A stretch of DNA of 64,000 nucleotides from Megamerina dolium (Eukaryota; Arthropoda; Insecta; Diptera; Megamerinidae), in assembly GCA_963854835.1 (NCBI GenBank), contig OY978530.1, positions 35,292,639 through 35,356,638 of the forward strand, read 5' to 3'. Within the stretch, counting starts at the first letter, position 1. The number at the start of each line of letters is the position of its first letter. Made by a program: the position numbers and the translations under genes. Shown here piece after piece: positions 43,591-54,560 of the stretch. The notes beneath the pieces were generated by a model that made no database searches, was not told where the DNA came from, and was given only the letters and a program-made list of their open reading frames with translations.

Positions 43591-45010
43591 AGGAAAATTA
43601 ATGACTATGTACGAAATCCTTTAGCTCTGGCCCCGACAATATTCCAACATCTAAAATTCGTAGCTGCGCTGACCATCTTTCCGTTCCTTTGTCAAGAATC
43701 TTCCTATCTTCGCTCAAACATGGAATTTTTCCACAATTGTGGAAAGAATCTTATATTATACCTCTTCATAAGAGTGGAAGGCGTTCTTCTATTGAAAATT
43801 ACAAAGACATTGCCAAACTTAGTGCTATTCCTAAAATGTTTGAGGCGTTAATAACCAAACAAATCATCCAATCCGTCAGCTCAATTATCTCATTGTCCCA
43901 AAACGGATTTTTGAAAGGCAGGTCGACTTTAACTAACCTGTTAGAGTTTGCTTCGCGTGTAGTAAACGGTTTTTCTTTAATTTGTCAAACTGATGTCATT
44001 TATAGTGACTTCAGTAAAGCATTTGACAAAGTAAACCATCAGCTTTTTTTAAAAAAGTTAGACATAATGGGTTCCCGCCAATTTTGCTACGTTGGATGAA
44101 ATCCTACTTAGAAAAAAAGAAACAAAGAGTGTTATTTAATAATACATTTTCGAAATATATTATGTAATTTCTGGGGTTCCTCAGGGAAGTCATCTTGGGC
44201 CTATACTTTTTTTGCTCTTCATTAATGATTTGTCTTCAGTGAAAAGATTTTATGAATTTTTAATATATGCCGATGATGTTAAGCTTCTCACGTTGCACAG
44301 ATCAGTTGAGCAGGTTCATCTCCAAGATGACCTCGTCAATTTGGTCAAATGGTTCAATATAAATTACATGAGTCTCAACATTAGAAAATGTAAATCTATG
44401 TGTTTTTCAAGAAAATCTCCACTTTCTGTCACATATAAAATTCAAGATCACACTCTAGAACAAGTCCTAATATATTCTGACTTAGGGGTTACCATGGATA
44501 CCAAATTGCGCTTTAATTTTCATATTAACATCTGTGTGAATAAAGCTAAGGGAGTTTTAGCCTTCATTAAAAGATGGTCTAAGGAAGTTAATGATACATG
44601 TATTACAAAGACTCTTTTCACCACATTGGTTCGACCTATACTGGAATATGCATCTGCTCTTTGGACCCCAGAGTATCAATTGTTTATAGATAAACTGGAG
44701 CCAGTTCAAAAACAATTCCTACTGATTGCTTTGAGGAATCTACGTTGGGACCCAACGCGGAATCTTCCTCCATACAGACCCCACCTTAAGCTTTTGAATC
44801 TACAATCTTTGGAAAGTCGGCGATTAATGCTGGATATAACATTTATAGTTAAACTTTTAATTGGAGATATATATAGCCCTTTCCTTCTTAATGAATTAAG
44901 TTTTAATATACCGTCAAGAGTATATGTATATATTAAGATAGTTACTTGTAAAACCAATTATGCACAACATGATCCATTTCGCTTTCGTTTGAAAATACTT
45001 TTTCTGTAGC
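43590..45010 (+). mobile_element. Jockey/CR1-group LINE, RT portion
   Basis: The plus strand encodes an RT in pieces: LSSLKHGIFPQLWKESYIIP, ENYKDIAKLSAIPKMFEALI, QNGFLKGRSTLTNLL and SDFSKAFDKVNHQ in 43689-44099. Frameshifts follow near 44,085 and a stop at 44,165. 44212-45009 has LIYADDVKLLTL (YADD) and FIKRWSKEVNDTCITKTLFT, LVRPILEYASALWTPEYQ and FLLIALRNLRWDP. Endonuclease and ORF1 are absent (5'-truncated). Confidence 0.8.
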
Positions 45011-45497
45011 TGACTCGGATACTAGATCGTCCTCTGCCCCCAAGCTGTTTCTACAGAGCAATCGGGACTGCTACTGTTATCGGTCACCGATCGGTGCGAT
45101 CATACGGATGCGCCGCTTGGTCTGCTGGGCGGGTAAGTGGGCTCGCTGGGATCGTTCGTATAATACCGTCAACGGTTTTCCTTCTTTTTGCTCTTCTTTG
45201 AATTTTTTTTCCTTTATTTTGCCTTTCGTGGCTAATGCGTACAATTAAGTTACAAGAATCTATCGCGCTGTTCGTTCATTTTTTTATTTTTGGTGAATTT
45301 TAATATTTTATTTTTTTATATTTATATATTTTTTTATAAGAAAATGTCCGCGGCGTACATGTCTGTGCTGTACCATGATAATCAGTGACTGCCTGTACCT
45401 CCTCAAGTTTTTCTTAAAAGAAACCTCAATTGGCTTTGGTGATCAATAATTGTACTGTATTACTTCCAGTAGTAGTACTTATATTCTCTAATATGTA
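45011..45497. other. Spacer, nothing recognised
   Basis: GC-richer at 45,020-45,160, then T-rich. A 13-codon frame after aaaatgtccgcggcgtac (45,342) is too short to support. No element was recognised. Confidence 0.4.
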
Positions 45498-45715
45498 ATT
45501 CGCAGATGGAAATTCGGTCCATGAGGTTTTTTTGCGTTAACTCGTGTGGCACCCATACATCGAACCTTATTTAAATCGTTCCAAACGGTTTTTTGTGCAA
45601 TGTTTAGCTCCTGGGCAATAGAAACAGTTCTTACATTACGGTCAGACTCGACAATTTCCATTATTTTATCAATATTTTCTACAATTGGCTTCCAGAGAGT
45701 GGTGCATCTTTGACA
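45498..45715 (-). mobile_element. Mariner transposase N-terminal scrap
   Basis: The minus strand reads IMEIVESDRNVRTVSIAQEL followed by NIAQKTVWN, the helix-turn-helix of mauritiana-type mariners. In the next frame it reads DVWVPHELTQKNLMDRISIC. One indel separates the parts. A SINE head abuts at 45,718. Confidence 0.8.
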
Positions 45716-45717
45716 TC

Positions 45718-45800
45718 AAAATTGTTATGCATCAGCCGGGGATTGAACCACGACCTACAGATCGGAAGGCCAAACACTAACCACTGAGCTACGGCAACAA
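45718..45800 (-). mobile_element. tRNA-derived SINE head with good A and B boxes
   Basis: The reverse complement starts gttgttgccgtagctcagtg and includes A box tagctcagtgg (45,781-45,791) and B box ggttcaatccc (45,739-45,749) with 31 nt between. It matches the full SINE up to gatgcataacaa. Only the tRNA-like part is present, so this copy shows its head best. It lacks a 3' acceptor/CCA-type end and is not a tRNA gene by itself. Confidence 0.75.
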
Positions 45801-46052
45801 CTATACACAGCAACAATTTATTTTATCAACTCTGTTTCAAATCAACTATTTACAATAATTCTTTTCATGTATTTGCAACGTTTGCCTCTGATACTGTATC
45901 GACGTATTGATATTCGGGATACGATTGATTTCCATCTGTCAACACTGGCTCTATTTATACTCTGTAGCAACACTCCAGAATCTTCCTTTATGGTAGTCTA
46001 AATTCATCTCTTTCTGTCTCGTTCGCGTGTTCTGGTTATCGCCTATATCTTT

Positions 46053-46782
46053 TTGTTGACATTCGTTTCGATGCTGCCAATACTCGTGTCATTCACAATA
46101 GTGTCAGTCGATACTCGATACAATATATACGGTTATAGTTATTGAATATGCGAAGAAGAGATTGCCGGTGGGCCGCTTATTGGCAAGGCTTGCCTGATGA
46201 AGATGTTGTTGGTGCTACCACTGCTGTTGTCGATGTTGCTTGTTGCTGCCGCCACAGTAACGAACACTATAGCACACACTCTTATATTGTGGTTTTAATA
46301 ATTCACCTTGTCACTTTTGATTTCGAGTTTAGCTTTTATTTTTCTTGTTTTTCTGTTCTATTGTTTTGTTCACAATTAGTTTATAATTTTATGTGTTAAG
46401 TTTTAATTTAGTATTTATATCTAGATTTCTTATTTTTATTTAGATAGGGAGAGAAATAGAGACGCGCACTGCCCTGGTGTAATTAGAAGAATAATAATAA
46501 TAAAAAAAAACGAACAAAAGTCAGGGAAACCAGAAAAAATCATCTAAGAGAGAGAGAGGGAGACAGTGGAAAAGAAACACAGAATAGTAAATTGAGCGGA
46601 ATGGGTGAATTGGCAGAAATCGGCGATGCCAGATCAACCTTCAATTTAGAAAAAGACACACAGGGCAATGCGAGGATATTCATTCTGGCGTAGACAGTTA
46701 TGTATAAGTTTTTGACACTTCTCTTCTTTATTAAACATGCAACGAGTAAAGAACATAAGGCGTTTTTTTTAATAAAATAACA
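46053..46782 (+). repeat. 5' LTR of the copia-like element, split by an insertion
   Basis: The start near 46,053 (tgttgacattcg) is compared with the 3' LTR start at about 49,551 (gttgaaatatgg); the match is loose. The segment tatatacggttatagttat (46,124-46,142) equals 49,620-49,638 or nearly so, and reading continues at 46,701 with tgtataagtttttgac. Bases 46,143-46,696 are a separate insert. The LTR ends ...aaaataaca at 46,782. Confidence 0.6.
46143..46696. mobile_element. Probable solo LTR (554 bp) inside the copia LTR
   Basis: The insert begins TGAATATG and ends GTAGACA, so TG...CA. It is flanked on both sides by gttat (46,138-46,142 and 46,697-46,701), a 5-bp target duplication as LTR integrases make. 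It is absent from the 3' LTR. The plus frame 46,142-46,399 is not recognisable protein. The family is unknown; orientation is not determined. Confidence 0.6.
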
Positions 46783-46802
46783 GGTTATTGGCCCAGTCTC
46801 CT
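46783..46802 (+). other. Primer-binding site, initiator-Met half-tRNA type
   Basis: ggttattggcccagtctcct directly follows the LTR. It resembles the copia primer site, remembered as complementary to an internal part of initiator-Met tRNA. One base (ggttaTTgg versus ggttaTGgg) differs from what I recall. Confidence 0.6.
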
Positions 46803-46975
46803 ATTAAGTAACCGTTCTTCGTCAAGAGGTAAAATTCTTTTTGACTCCGTTTTTTTTTATATCATCATGACATGACATCACGTCATCGCCTGAACGCTCA
46901 AAAAAGAGCAATATTTCTACACAAACTGAAAACACAGAAAATTGTGTTACAATGACATCGTGAGTTTTATCGTCA

Positions 46976-47194
46976 ATTGACAAATTGCATGGTAGAGAGA
47001 ATTATTCTTCGTGGAAATTCTCTATGGAAAATTACTTAGCGTTGGAAGACGTGTATATGTGCTTAACAGGTGAAGAGACGGATGGACGTAAAAATGCAAA
47101 GGCAAAAGCAGCGATCGCATTGAACATCGACAACATCAATTTTGTCCACATCAAATTAGCAAAGTCAGCCAAAAAAATTTGGAGAGATTTTTAA
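46976..47194 (+). pseudogene. Copia-like gag N-terminus
   Basis: DKLHGRENYSSWKFSMENYL is the conserved start of copia-type gag, followed by CLTGEETDGRKNAKAKAAIA and SAKKIWRDF, then a stop. The rest of gag, zinc knuckle and protease are not found; 47,195-47,534 has only scraps in other frames. Confidence 0.75.
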
Positions 47195-47534
47195 GAGACA
47201 TTTGATGACAAAGGTGCTGTTCGTAAAGAGAAATAACTGCTAAAGAAAAAATTGTGGTTTTTACTTCCAGGGGTTGTGTGATTCAAGATTCAGATGAGAA
47301 TGTGCTTGCAACGGCTTTGTTAGTAGACGGACTCTATCGGTTGGATAATTCAAGTGAATTGGCATTAGCAACAATCGAATCGAATAACTCGATGGAATTA
47401 TGGCACCGGATGGTTTGAAGAAAATGAGAAATTGAGGTTTTTTGGTTATTACGTTTTGTGGGAACGACCAGAGATTATTGCAAAGGAAAGCAAGCACGAA
47501 GACCATTTCCAAGTAATTACCGAGGGCAACACAG

Positions 47535-48060
47535 TTGTTGGGGCTAGTGCATGAAGATTTAGCTGGAAAAATGGATTGTTTATCTATTGGAGGCAGTAAG
47601 TACTGCTCACTACTTGTTGACGGTTTCAGTCGTCGTACATTTGTTTACATGTTGAAACATAAGAATGAGGTATTCGAAAGATATTGCTTATTTAAAAGAT
47701 TTGTTGACTTGTTGTTTGACCATAAAAAAAAATCAGAAGTGATAATGGTACTGAATTCATTTCAAAACCTTTTAAGCATTTTCTTGATAAACATGGAATT
47801 CTACATCCAACATCAGTGGATACACTGATATACACCACAACAAAATGGTTTGGCAGAACGTACGATTCGGAGTTTAACTGAAAAAGCAAGGTGTATGCTA
47901 CAGGATGCAGACTTACCAAAATGCTATTGGGCAGAAGCAATGAATACCGCAGCTTATATCAAGAATCACACAACCTCAGCAGTCTTGGGTGATAAGTCAC
48001 CGATTGAAATTTAGAGTGGAAAAAAGCCAAACAAAGTGATACAGGCGTACAACCTGTCCT
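47535..48060 (+). pseudogene. Copia-like integrase core, frameshifted
   Basis: Contains VHEDLAGKMDCLSIGGSKYC (first catalytic Asp region), LLVDGFSRRTFVYMLKHKNE, then a frame change. RSDNGTE-like, YTPQQNGLAERTIRSLTEKA (usual position of the Glu region) and CYWAEAMNTAAYIKNHTTSA follow. The expected N-terminal zinc finger is missing. The enzyme would insert the cDNA. Confidence 0.75.
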
Positions 48061-48254
48061 TAACAATGCTGGTGATGAAACGTTGAATAGTACAACTGAC
48101 TGAAGATGCCACTGGCGACTACACATACATTCCATCAAACCAAGATTATGAAATAGATGATAGTGACGTAGGAGAAATAATTGCTGAAGATAGTAATGGG
48201 CAGATTATAAGGAGATCTGAGAGACAATCGAACCCAGTACAACGTTTTGCTAAT

Positions 48255-49110
48255 TTGGCAGATGAAGTCTCCAATGCAGAACCGGTCACCGTAAAGGAAG
48301 CAGTCAATTGGTATGATCGAGAATATTGGAAAGCTGCGATGGATGATGAATATCGTTCATTGATCGAAATCAACACTTGGGACTTGGTAAAACTACCTGG
48401 TGGTTGTAAGCCGATACGCAACAAATGGGTCTTCAAACAAAAGACCGACTCAAATGGTAACGTAGTGAGAACGTTTACTTATGGCATTGACAGTTGAAAT
48501 GGATTTGATAATCGAACAAATGGATGTTGTGACAGCCTTTTTATATGGTGATGTAAAATAGACTATTTATATGCATCAACCAGAAGCCTACTATGATGGA
48601 AGTGGTCGCGTATGTGAATTGAAGAGATTAATTTACGAGTTAAAGCAGGCTAGTCGACAATGGAATGTGAAACTAAACGATGTTTTATTAACAGCTAGTT
48701 TTTATCGCTGCAAAACAAATTCATATATTTACGTACGTCGTAATGGCGATTCAATTATAATCGTAGCAGTATATGTAGACGACTTACTGATCTATAATAA
48801 TACATCGTGGAAAGATCAACTGAAGTCTGTGTGGATAAAGAACTTTAACATGAAATGCCTCGGAGATGCGACTAATGTGCTGGGAATTCACATTGAACAT
48901 GATCGAAGTAATGGCGTAATTACTTTGAATCAAAGAAAATACTCAGAGTTAGTATTGAGGAAATTCAATATGTTTGAATGCGATTTCGTGAAATTACCAA
49001 GTGATCCCAATCAAAAACTCACAAAAGAAATGTCTCCAACTACACAAATTTATCGTACACAAATGGAGTTAACACCTTATCAGTGGGTTGCAAGAAGCAA
49101 CCCACTGTAG
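48255..49110 (+). pseudogene. Copia-like reverse transcriptase
   Basis: 48255-48497: VTVKEAVNWYDREYWKAAMD, LIEINTWDLVKLPGG and IRNKWVFKQK. After a shift near 48,490, MDVVTAFLYGDVK lies in another frame. 48571-49110: VCELKRLIYELKQASRQWN and VAVYVDDLLIY (YVDD active site), CLGDATNVLGIHIEHD. All main blocks exist, broken by about two indels. One stop at about 48,560 replaces a codon within the LNGxLxExI/YM region. Confidence 0.8.
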
Positions 49111-49119
49111 CATTGAGCA

Positions 49120-49456
49120 CAGCATAGTCTGAATATATGGCGTTGATGTAGCATATCAAGAGGCGATTTGGTTTAGCCAACTCAAAAATGAAACTATCGG
49201 AGATAATAAATGAACATTTCATATTTATTTCGACAACAAGGGGGCAACTGATTTGGCACAAAACGCGGCATATAGTGCAAGAACCAAACACATAGATATA
49301 AGACATCATTTTATTAGAGATCTTATTCAAATTAATAATATTAAAATTTGTAAAATAAGTTCCGATAGAATGATAGCCGATTATCATACTAAAGCTGTGG
49401 CATTTGACAAACATAAATTTTGTTACTTTGGAATGGGCTTAGGGAGCCACAAGTGA
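49120..49456 (+). pseudogene. Copia-like RNase H end
   Basis: Contains IFIDNKGATDLAQNA-like sequence in mixed frames (YFDNKGATDLAQN at about 49,222), then SARTKHIDIRHHFIRDLIQI and SSDRMIADYHTKAVAF, the usual C-terminus of copia pol. The upstream RNase H start is distorted. Confidence 0.75.
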
Positions 49457-49550
49457 TTATAATTAGATCAAAATAATTTTTGTAAGTTGAAGTACTGATA
49501 GAATTTAATTTGAATTAAATAATTTATTGTAACTCATCGATTAAGTGGGA

Positions 49551-49721
49551 ACGTTGAAATATGGCAACTCTATTTACTCGATGAGTATATTAAACACACT
49601 TAAGTATATAGTTATATATATATACGGTTATAGTTATGTATAAGTTTTTGACACTTCTCTTTTTTATTAAACCCACAACGAGTAAAGAACAAAAGGCAGT
49701 CTTTTTAATTTTAATAAAATA

Positions 49722-49724
<3 letters not shown>
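49551..49724 (+). repeat. 3' LTR of the copia-like element
   Basis: The start follows a short purine run (taagtgggaac) at about 49,551 (gttgaaatatggcaactcta). It ends aataaaataaca at 49,724, matching the 5' LTR end. It lacks the 554-bp insert seen in the 5' LTR. Confidence 0.65.
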
Positions 49725-49727
<3 letters not shown>

Positions 49728-49767
<40 letters not shown>

Positions 49768-49780
49768 ACATATATACTAC

Positions 49781-49863
<83 letters not shown>

Positions 49864-49870
49864 TTGTGTA
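49728..49870. repeat. (TA)n and (TG)n microsatellite
   Basis: TA tracts of about 30 and 60 bp and a short TG run. Between them lies tactacacctta (49,776-49,787), the same 12 bp that forms the inner end of the neighbouring palindrome arms. Confidence 0.9.
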
Positions 49871-49890
49871 TATACATATATGTATGTATA

Positions 49891-50202
49891 CAGCTTTCTA
49901 TGCTGTTTAACTGAGCACATTTTTCAGGCAATTCTACCTCAGTGTGCGGACTCAACCCAGCGCGTATATATATAGTTGGCCGTAGGGGAGCAGCCCATAA
50001 GAGATGGCCGTTTGCGCCGGCTCACCGCCGTTTTCGCTAGACATTGTCGTATTTTCTCTTTACAATCACAAAACTGCCTACAAGTTTATTTAGTATGATC
50101 TTATCTTTCTAACGCCATCTAGCATCCGATCGCACTTACACAACGCAAGATACAGATTACTAAAGCCATCTATTGGAAAAATAATGGATTTATTTTTACT
50201 AC

Positions 50203-50260
<58 letters not shown>

Positions 50261-50300
50261 TATATATATATGTATTTATGTATGTCTATAACATATATAA

Positions 50301-50371
<71 letters not shown>

Positions 50372-50682
50372 GTAGTAAAAATAAATCCATTATTTTTCCA
50401 ATAGATGGCTTTAGTAATCTGTATCTTGCGTTGTGTAAGTGCGATCGGATGCTAGATGGCGTTAGAAAGATAAGATCATACTAAATAAACTTGTAGGCAG
50501 TTTTGTGATTGTAAAGAGAAAATACGACAATGTCTAGCGAAAACGGCGGTGAGCCGGCGCAAACGGCCATCTCTTATGGCTGCTCCCCTACGGCCAACTA
50601 TATATATACGCGCTGGGTTGAGTCCGCACACTGAGGTAGAATTGCCTGAAAAATGTGCTCAGTTAAACAGCATAGAAAGCTG
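49891..50682. repeat. Near-perfect long inverted repeat (palindrome)
   Basis: The left arm 49,891-50,208 (318 bp) and right arm 50,366-50,682 (317 bp) are reverse complements along their whole length by direct reading. There is one difference: an extra C in the left arm (gcagcccataag versus gcagccataag). The 157-bp centre is TA-rich. Outer ends are cagctttctatgctg / cagcatagaaagctg; inner ends are ...tactacacctta / taaggtgtagta.... No direct target duplication is evident. It might be a foldback or MITE-type element, a recent inverted duplication, or an assembly artefact. Confidence 0.9.
50530..50634 (+). other. Small open frame in the palindrome arm
   Basis: ATG at 50,530 opens 34 codons (MSSENGGEPAQTAISYG...) to a TGA at 50,632, in the GC-richest part of the arm. 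The extra C in the left arm would shift this frame there. It is not recognised; it may be chance or an exon piece. Confidence 0.2.
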
Positions 50683-50689
50683 AATTTTG

Positions 50690-51816
50690 GTATATATAAT
50701 GTGTCTTGGCTACCTAAAACTATTCATATAGTGGAGAAAAAATCTACTTAAACTTACACACATGAAGGTTCCTTAGCTAAATAACACCAACAAATAATTT
50801 ACTTAGCGCTAGACTACTCTAAAATTGCATTAAAATCAAAAATACTTCACTGTAAAAACGAGTTTTTAATTGGCATTTAAATACTGTTAAACTTATTAAT
50901 TATTCTAATTTATTTTTTCCTGTTATAATGTTATTATGGTGTGGTCAAAAGGGTAATTTACCCATGGGGAGGGGCAAAAAGAAGCCGTTTTAAATTTTCA
51001 TTCAATTTTTATACATCTATTTTAAATCGTAATGTATGAAAAAATAATGTATAATGTATGAAAGAATTAAATTATATTAAATTATCCATCCAACTTATGT
51101 AAAACGGACTAAATCGGACTACTAGAACCCGAAATATTGCGATTTAAGTAACACAGAAATTGACGAAACTTTGTTGCTTTTCCAAATTTTGACCTAACGG
51201 TACTCGGTTAAAAATATTTTCGAGAGAAATCCTGATACACGTTTTAACTTATTTTACGTAAAGAAATTTTTTAAATTTTCAGCAGAATCTTAGACACCTA
51301 ATCCTAAAATTTGTGCGAATAAAAAAGAATGACCCCTATGAGAAATGGTGTTAATAGAATAAAAGTAGAAATATGGACTCACGGTTCTTAGGGTTTACTT
51401 ACTGTGGTTTATGGGTTTCAACCACTGCCTAGTACGTTATATACGAATACCGTTGTGGTTGTGGATGCTATTAAATTATAAAATACGCACACGAATACTG
51501 ACCAATACGCACGGATCTATTTTATTGTACCAATGGCAAAGAATGTAAAAAATTGAACAATTCGACAATTTCTCCCATATAGAGATGTAATTCGCAAGAC
51601 CTACTTGTTAAACACAAGTTGACCGCGTTTTCTGATTTTTAATAATCAATTTCACGTTTTCACTGGGCAACAATTTCTAATTGGACGTTAATCTTTTCAC
51701 ATAAGCAACAATGACTGCGTTGAAACTGTAAAGAAAAAAATGAGGGAAACACCACTACTCTCACAAAATATGAAAACTCCCGATTGTTCCCTTTTCTTCT
51801 GATAACTTATTCTACT
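50690..51816. other. AT-rich spacer, no gene
   Basis: No frame of interest and no repeat in common with other parts of the window. ggatggggcaaaa-like GC islet at about 50,970 only. Confidence 0.5.
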
Positions 51817-51818
51817 TA

Positions 51819-52848
51819 CCTAGTCAAGCCATAAATTTTTGTACAGAGAAAAATCGACGCCAAATGTAAACAAATTAATATTTTTCAAAATTTATTTTTC
51901 TTTTTATTGGGTTATTCAATGCCTACAAATCTTAGAACAACTTATTCGAAATGACATTTATTTGCCTTCCAGCATGACTTGAGATGATCTGGCCGCTCAT
52001 CTATAGCGAGACGCACTTCATGCATGGGGAAATTGTCCACTGCCGGACAAGAGCTCGCTTAAACGACTTAATATTTGGGTGTAGAGTAGAGCAAGCCATG
52101 TACTTTAATACGGACCACAACTTGTAATCCAACGGGTTGAGGTCTGGACTACCATCTGGGTAATCATCCGTTGATATGAAGTCCGGAATGTTGTTTTTTA
52201 GCCTCAGTTGATTCGTTCTTGCCTTGTGACGCGAGATGGTGTCTTCTTTGTATCCTCGGGATGAGTTGGGGTACTTCTATGGATGACCAAGCATACACAC
52301 GATTGTTCTGTTTATTGAACGATTCTTCTACGGTGAAGATTTTCTCGTCAGTACACAGAATTTGTCTGTGAGCGTACCGGCTGCGTAACGCTTTCGATTT
52401 TCGCTTGCTTTTTGCCTTCAATGCGGCCGTGAGCAGGTGTCCAGAGTGTCGCTTGTACGCGCTAAATCCCAAATCTTAATGGACATCGATTTTTACGAAA
52501 TTTGCAATTTCCACGACACGGCTTTCAGAGTTCTCATAATGCGCGGTCGGCCGGATATTTGACGGTCGCATACTCCACCAGTATCCTCAAACAACTTCAC
52601 AGCACGATACTCAAAATTGCGAGTGATTCCAAGCGGTCGCAACGTCCGAAAGACATATCCTTTTCCCCTGTTGCATTTTAGTAGGCCAACTACAACAATA
52701 CGATTTTCGATGTCGCCCCATTCCATGATTGTAAACAATTGATACCAAAAGCTTTTTTCGTGGCAATGAAGTATAAATGTCAATATTTCAATATTTCATT
52801 CGTAATGAATGCGTTTAGTTGTGTACCAATATTTATGACTTGACTAGG
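51819..52848 (-). mobile_element. Tc1/mariner relic with both TIRs
   Basis: 1,030 bp. Left end cctagtcaagccataaattt; right end (reverse complement) cctagtcaagtcataaatat; both flanked by TA (51,817-51,818 and 52,849-52,850). Encodes a damaged transposase on the minus strand. The family (third acidic residue Asp) may be close to maT-type elements; not certain. Confidence 0.85.
51945..52783 (-). pseudogene. Tc1/mariner transposase, broken
   Basis: The frame 52783-52493 holds an N-terminal domain (VVVGLLKCNRGKGYVFRTLR, KLFEDTGGVCDRQISGRP). 52472-52164 has ILCTDEKIFTVEESFNKQNN (first catalytic Asp). The next part at 52,160-51,960 reads DGSPDLNPLDYKLWSVL (third Asp) and KYMACSTLHPNIKSFKRALV. The segment with the second Asp between HHLASQGKN and FISTDDYP is deleted. 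Compared with full transposases it is shortened. Confidence 0.8.
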
Positions 52849-52849
52849 T

Positions 52850-53271
52850 ATATATCCACGTTCTTCTCATTGTAATGAAAATACCATAAAAATACAATGT
52901 GGGTGTGTAAATGCATTTCCACCCAATAGGAAACCGAGCGCTTCTAATGTTCATCCAATGCGCTCGCAAAATGTGGTAAAGCGGTCCACTCTCGCTATAG
53001 AGAGCGCATTTATTAACATTATCATGTCATTGGAAGTAGACGCTTTGCTCTCGCTGTAAGAAATAAGAAATCGTAGCGAGAACGGAGCGCTCCATTCTTG
53101 TTGTAAAAATTCTAAGAACATAGTGAAAACGGAGTGCTCTGCTCCAACTACATTTTCATTTAAATTATTTAACAATTTACCGCTAGTTGAATCAAAATAA
53201 TCTATTTTTATTCATTGCATTATAAATTCCTTTTTATTGATTTCAAATTTAAATGTACAAATATAATTTAC
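52850..53271. other. Spacer with a cluster of GAGCGC/GCGCTC-like boxes
   Basis: Between 52,930 and 53,150 short motifs of the type gcgctc, gagcgc and gagtgctctgctcc repeat (ctcgctatagagagcgcatt, gaacggagcgctcca, gaaaacggagtgctctgctc). They may be a diverged inverted or tandem unit. No protein. Confidence 0.35.
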
Positions 53272-53370
53272 CTGTTTTTCGTCTCGGAATCGATCCTGGG
53301 TACACAAAATCGTGTGTTTTGTTATGGTATGTTCTAAAGGCGTCGATCTACCCCCTACGCTAACCTGCAA
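53272..53370 (-). mobile_element. Second tRNA-like SINE head, degenerate
   Basis: The reverse complement has an A-box-like tagcgtagggg (about 53,356-53,366) and a B-box-like ggatcgattcc (about 53,288-53,298), each one base from the consensus, about 55 nt apart. It does not match the main SINE family. It may also be chance; no second copy in the window. Confidence 0.35.
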
Positions 53371-54560
53371 CACATTATTGTTGACCTAAAAGCGAATCAC
53401 TTGAAAATTTAGAAAATCTCTAAATATATCATATTAGATAAGCAAATCAAAAAGCGAAATGCAAAGTGCTGCAATGTAGAAGTTTATTTGCAGCGCTATT
53501 TGTAAGCAGAACAAAGTGCTTTTAAAGCACTCGTAAGTGAAGTTGGGCGTTAATTTCACTTTCAATATAAATTTTACAAATATAAGTGAATTCAAACGAA
53601 TATCAAAATTCGAATTAAATTATAAAAAAAATTTGTTAACCCAATAGAAACAGGGTTTGTACAATTTACCTCTTTGCTATGACCCTTTTGTCTCTTTCTA
53701 TTTGTTCTTAATCCCTTAGATAAACCGTATATTTCTTTTTGTGTTTGGTGTTCCAGTGTTGATGCTGCACTTTATCCACAGTCTAATACTTTCAAATTTC
53801 GACTTCAGTTATCTCTTTAGTGTATCTATATTCTTGAGAGACCCTATATTCTTGTAGAATATAAAAGTATAAATTTTAAGTATTTTTGTATATATCAATA
53901 TTTTATTTTATTGTTGTCAAAAATGAAGTAATAAAGGGAAGCAAAGGAGAAAAATAAAATACATAAATGTAATTCTCATACCATTCCCATAATTGTAGAT
54001 CGATTAAATTTATTTCCATATATCTATGGTCAGCATATTATAAAACGACATTTGATTCATGATGTATTATTATTTTTTTTTGCATCTAGAAATTGTTTAT
54101 TTTAAAAATTATTCTTATATGTTGAATTTTGTTGAATATGGTCAAGATGGTATTAATTTTATTATTATTTTTTTTTTTATTTTCTGTACGGAATTTTGTT
54201 TTTTGCATTTTTGTAGTATTATATGTTTTGTTTAGTATGAAAATTTCATTCACGTATATCTTTGTTTTGTACATTTCGTTCTAATACTTTTATGTATACT
54301 CAGTATTATGTTATTGTACGGTGTTTTTTGTGGATGTTTGGATCATCGAATTTAATATTAATCTAAGTTTGGGTGGAAAGGTTTTATTAAATTATTGTGT
54401 GAAGCTTAACTAATAGTTCTTACTTCACACTATTGTATTTTATATCCTAACTGAATTTTCATTTTTTTCCTTTTTTTTTTCTTCTACCACAAATACTATT
54501 ACTTTGTTAAACTACTATTACTTATTGATAAAAATGTTTTAGTAAGTTGTTATGGTACGT
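53371..54560. other. AT-rich spacer, no gene
   Basis: Mostly Lys/Asn- or Phe-rich chance frames. No domain or repeat found. Confidence 0.5.

Larger units (their letters stand above)
46053..49724 (+). mobile_element. Copia-like LTR retrotransposon, complete outline but decayed
   Basis: Both LTRs, a primer-binding site and the Ty1/copia order gag, integrase, RT, RNase H are present on the plus strand. LTR 3' parts match closely (tatgtataagtttttgacac... to aataaaataaca, at 46,701-46,782 and 49,636-49,724). Coding parts are split by indels and a deletion between gag and integrase, and no protease was recognised. Confidence 0.85.

Noticed and set aside
46142..46399. 85-codon open frame after the copia LTR start
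   Set aside because: Lies inside the TG...CA insert and has no recognisable protein; likely chance.
49590..49955. Open frame with His/Thr and Tyr/Ile runs
   Set aside because: It crosses the copia LTR and (TA)n/(TG)n repeats; translation of repeats.
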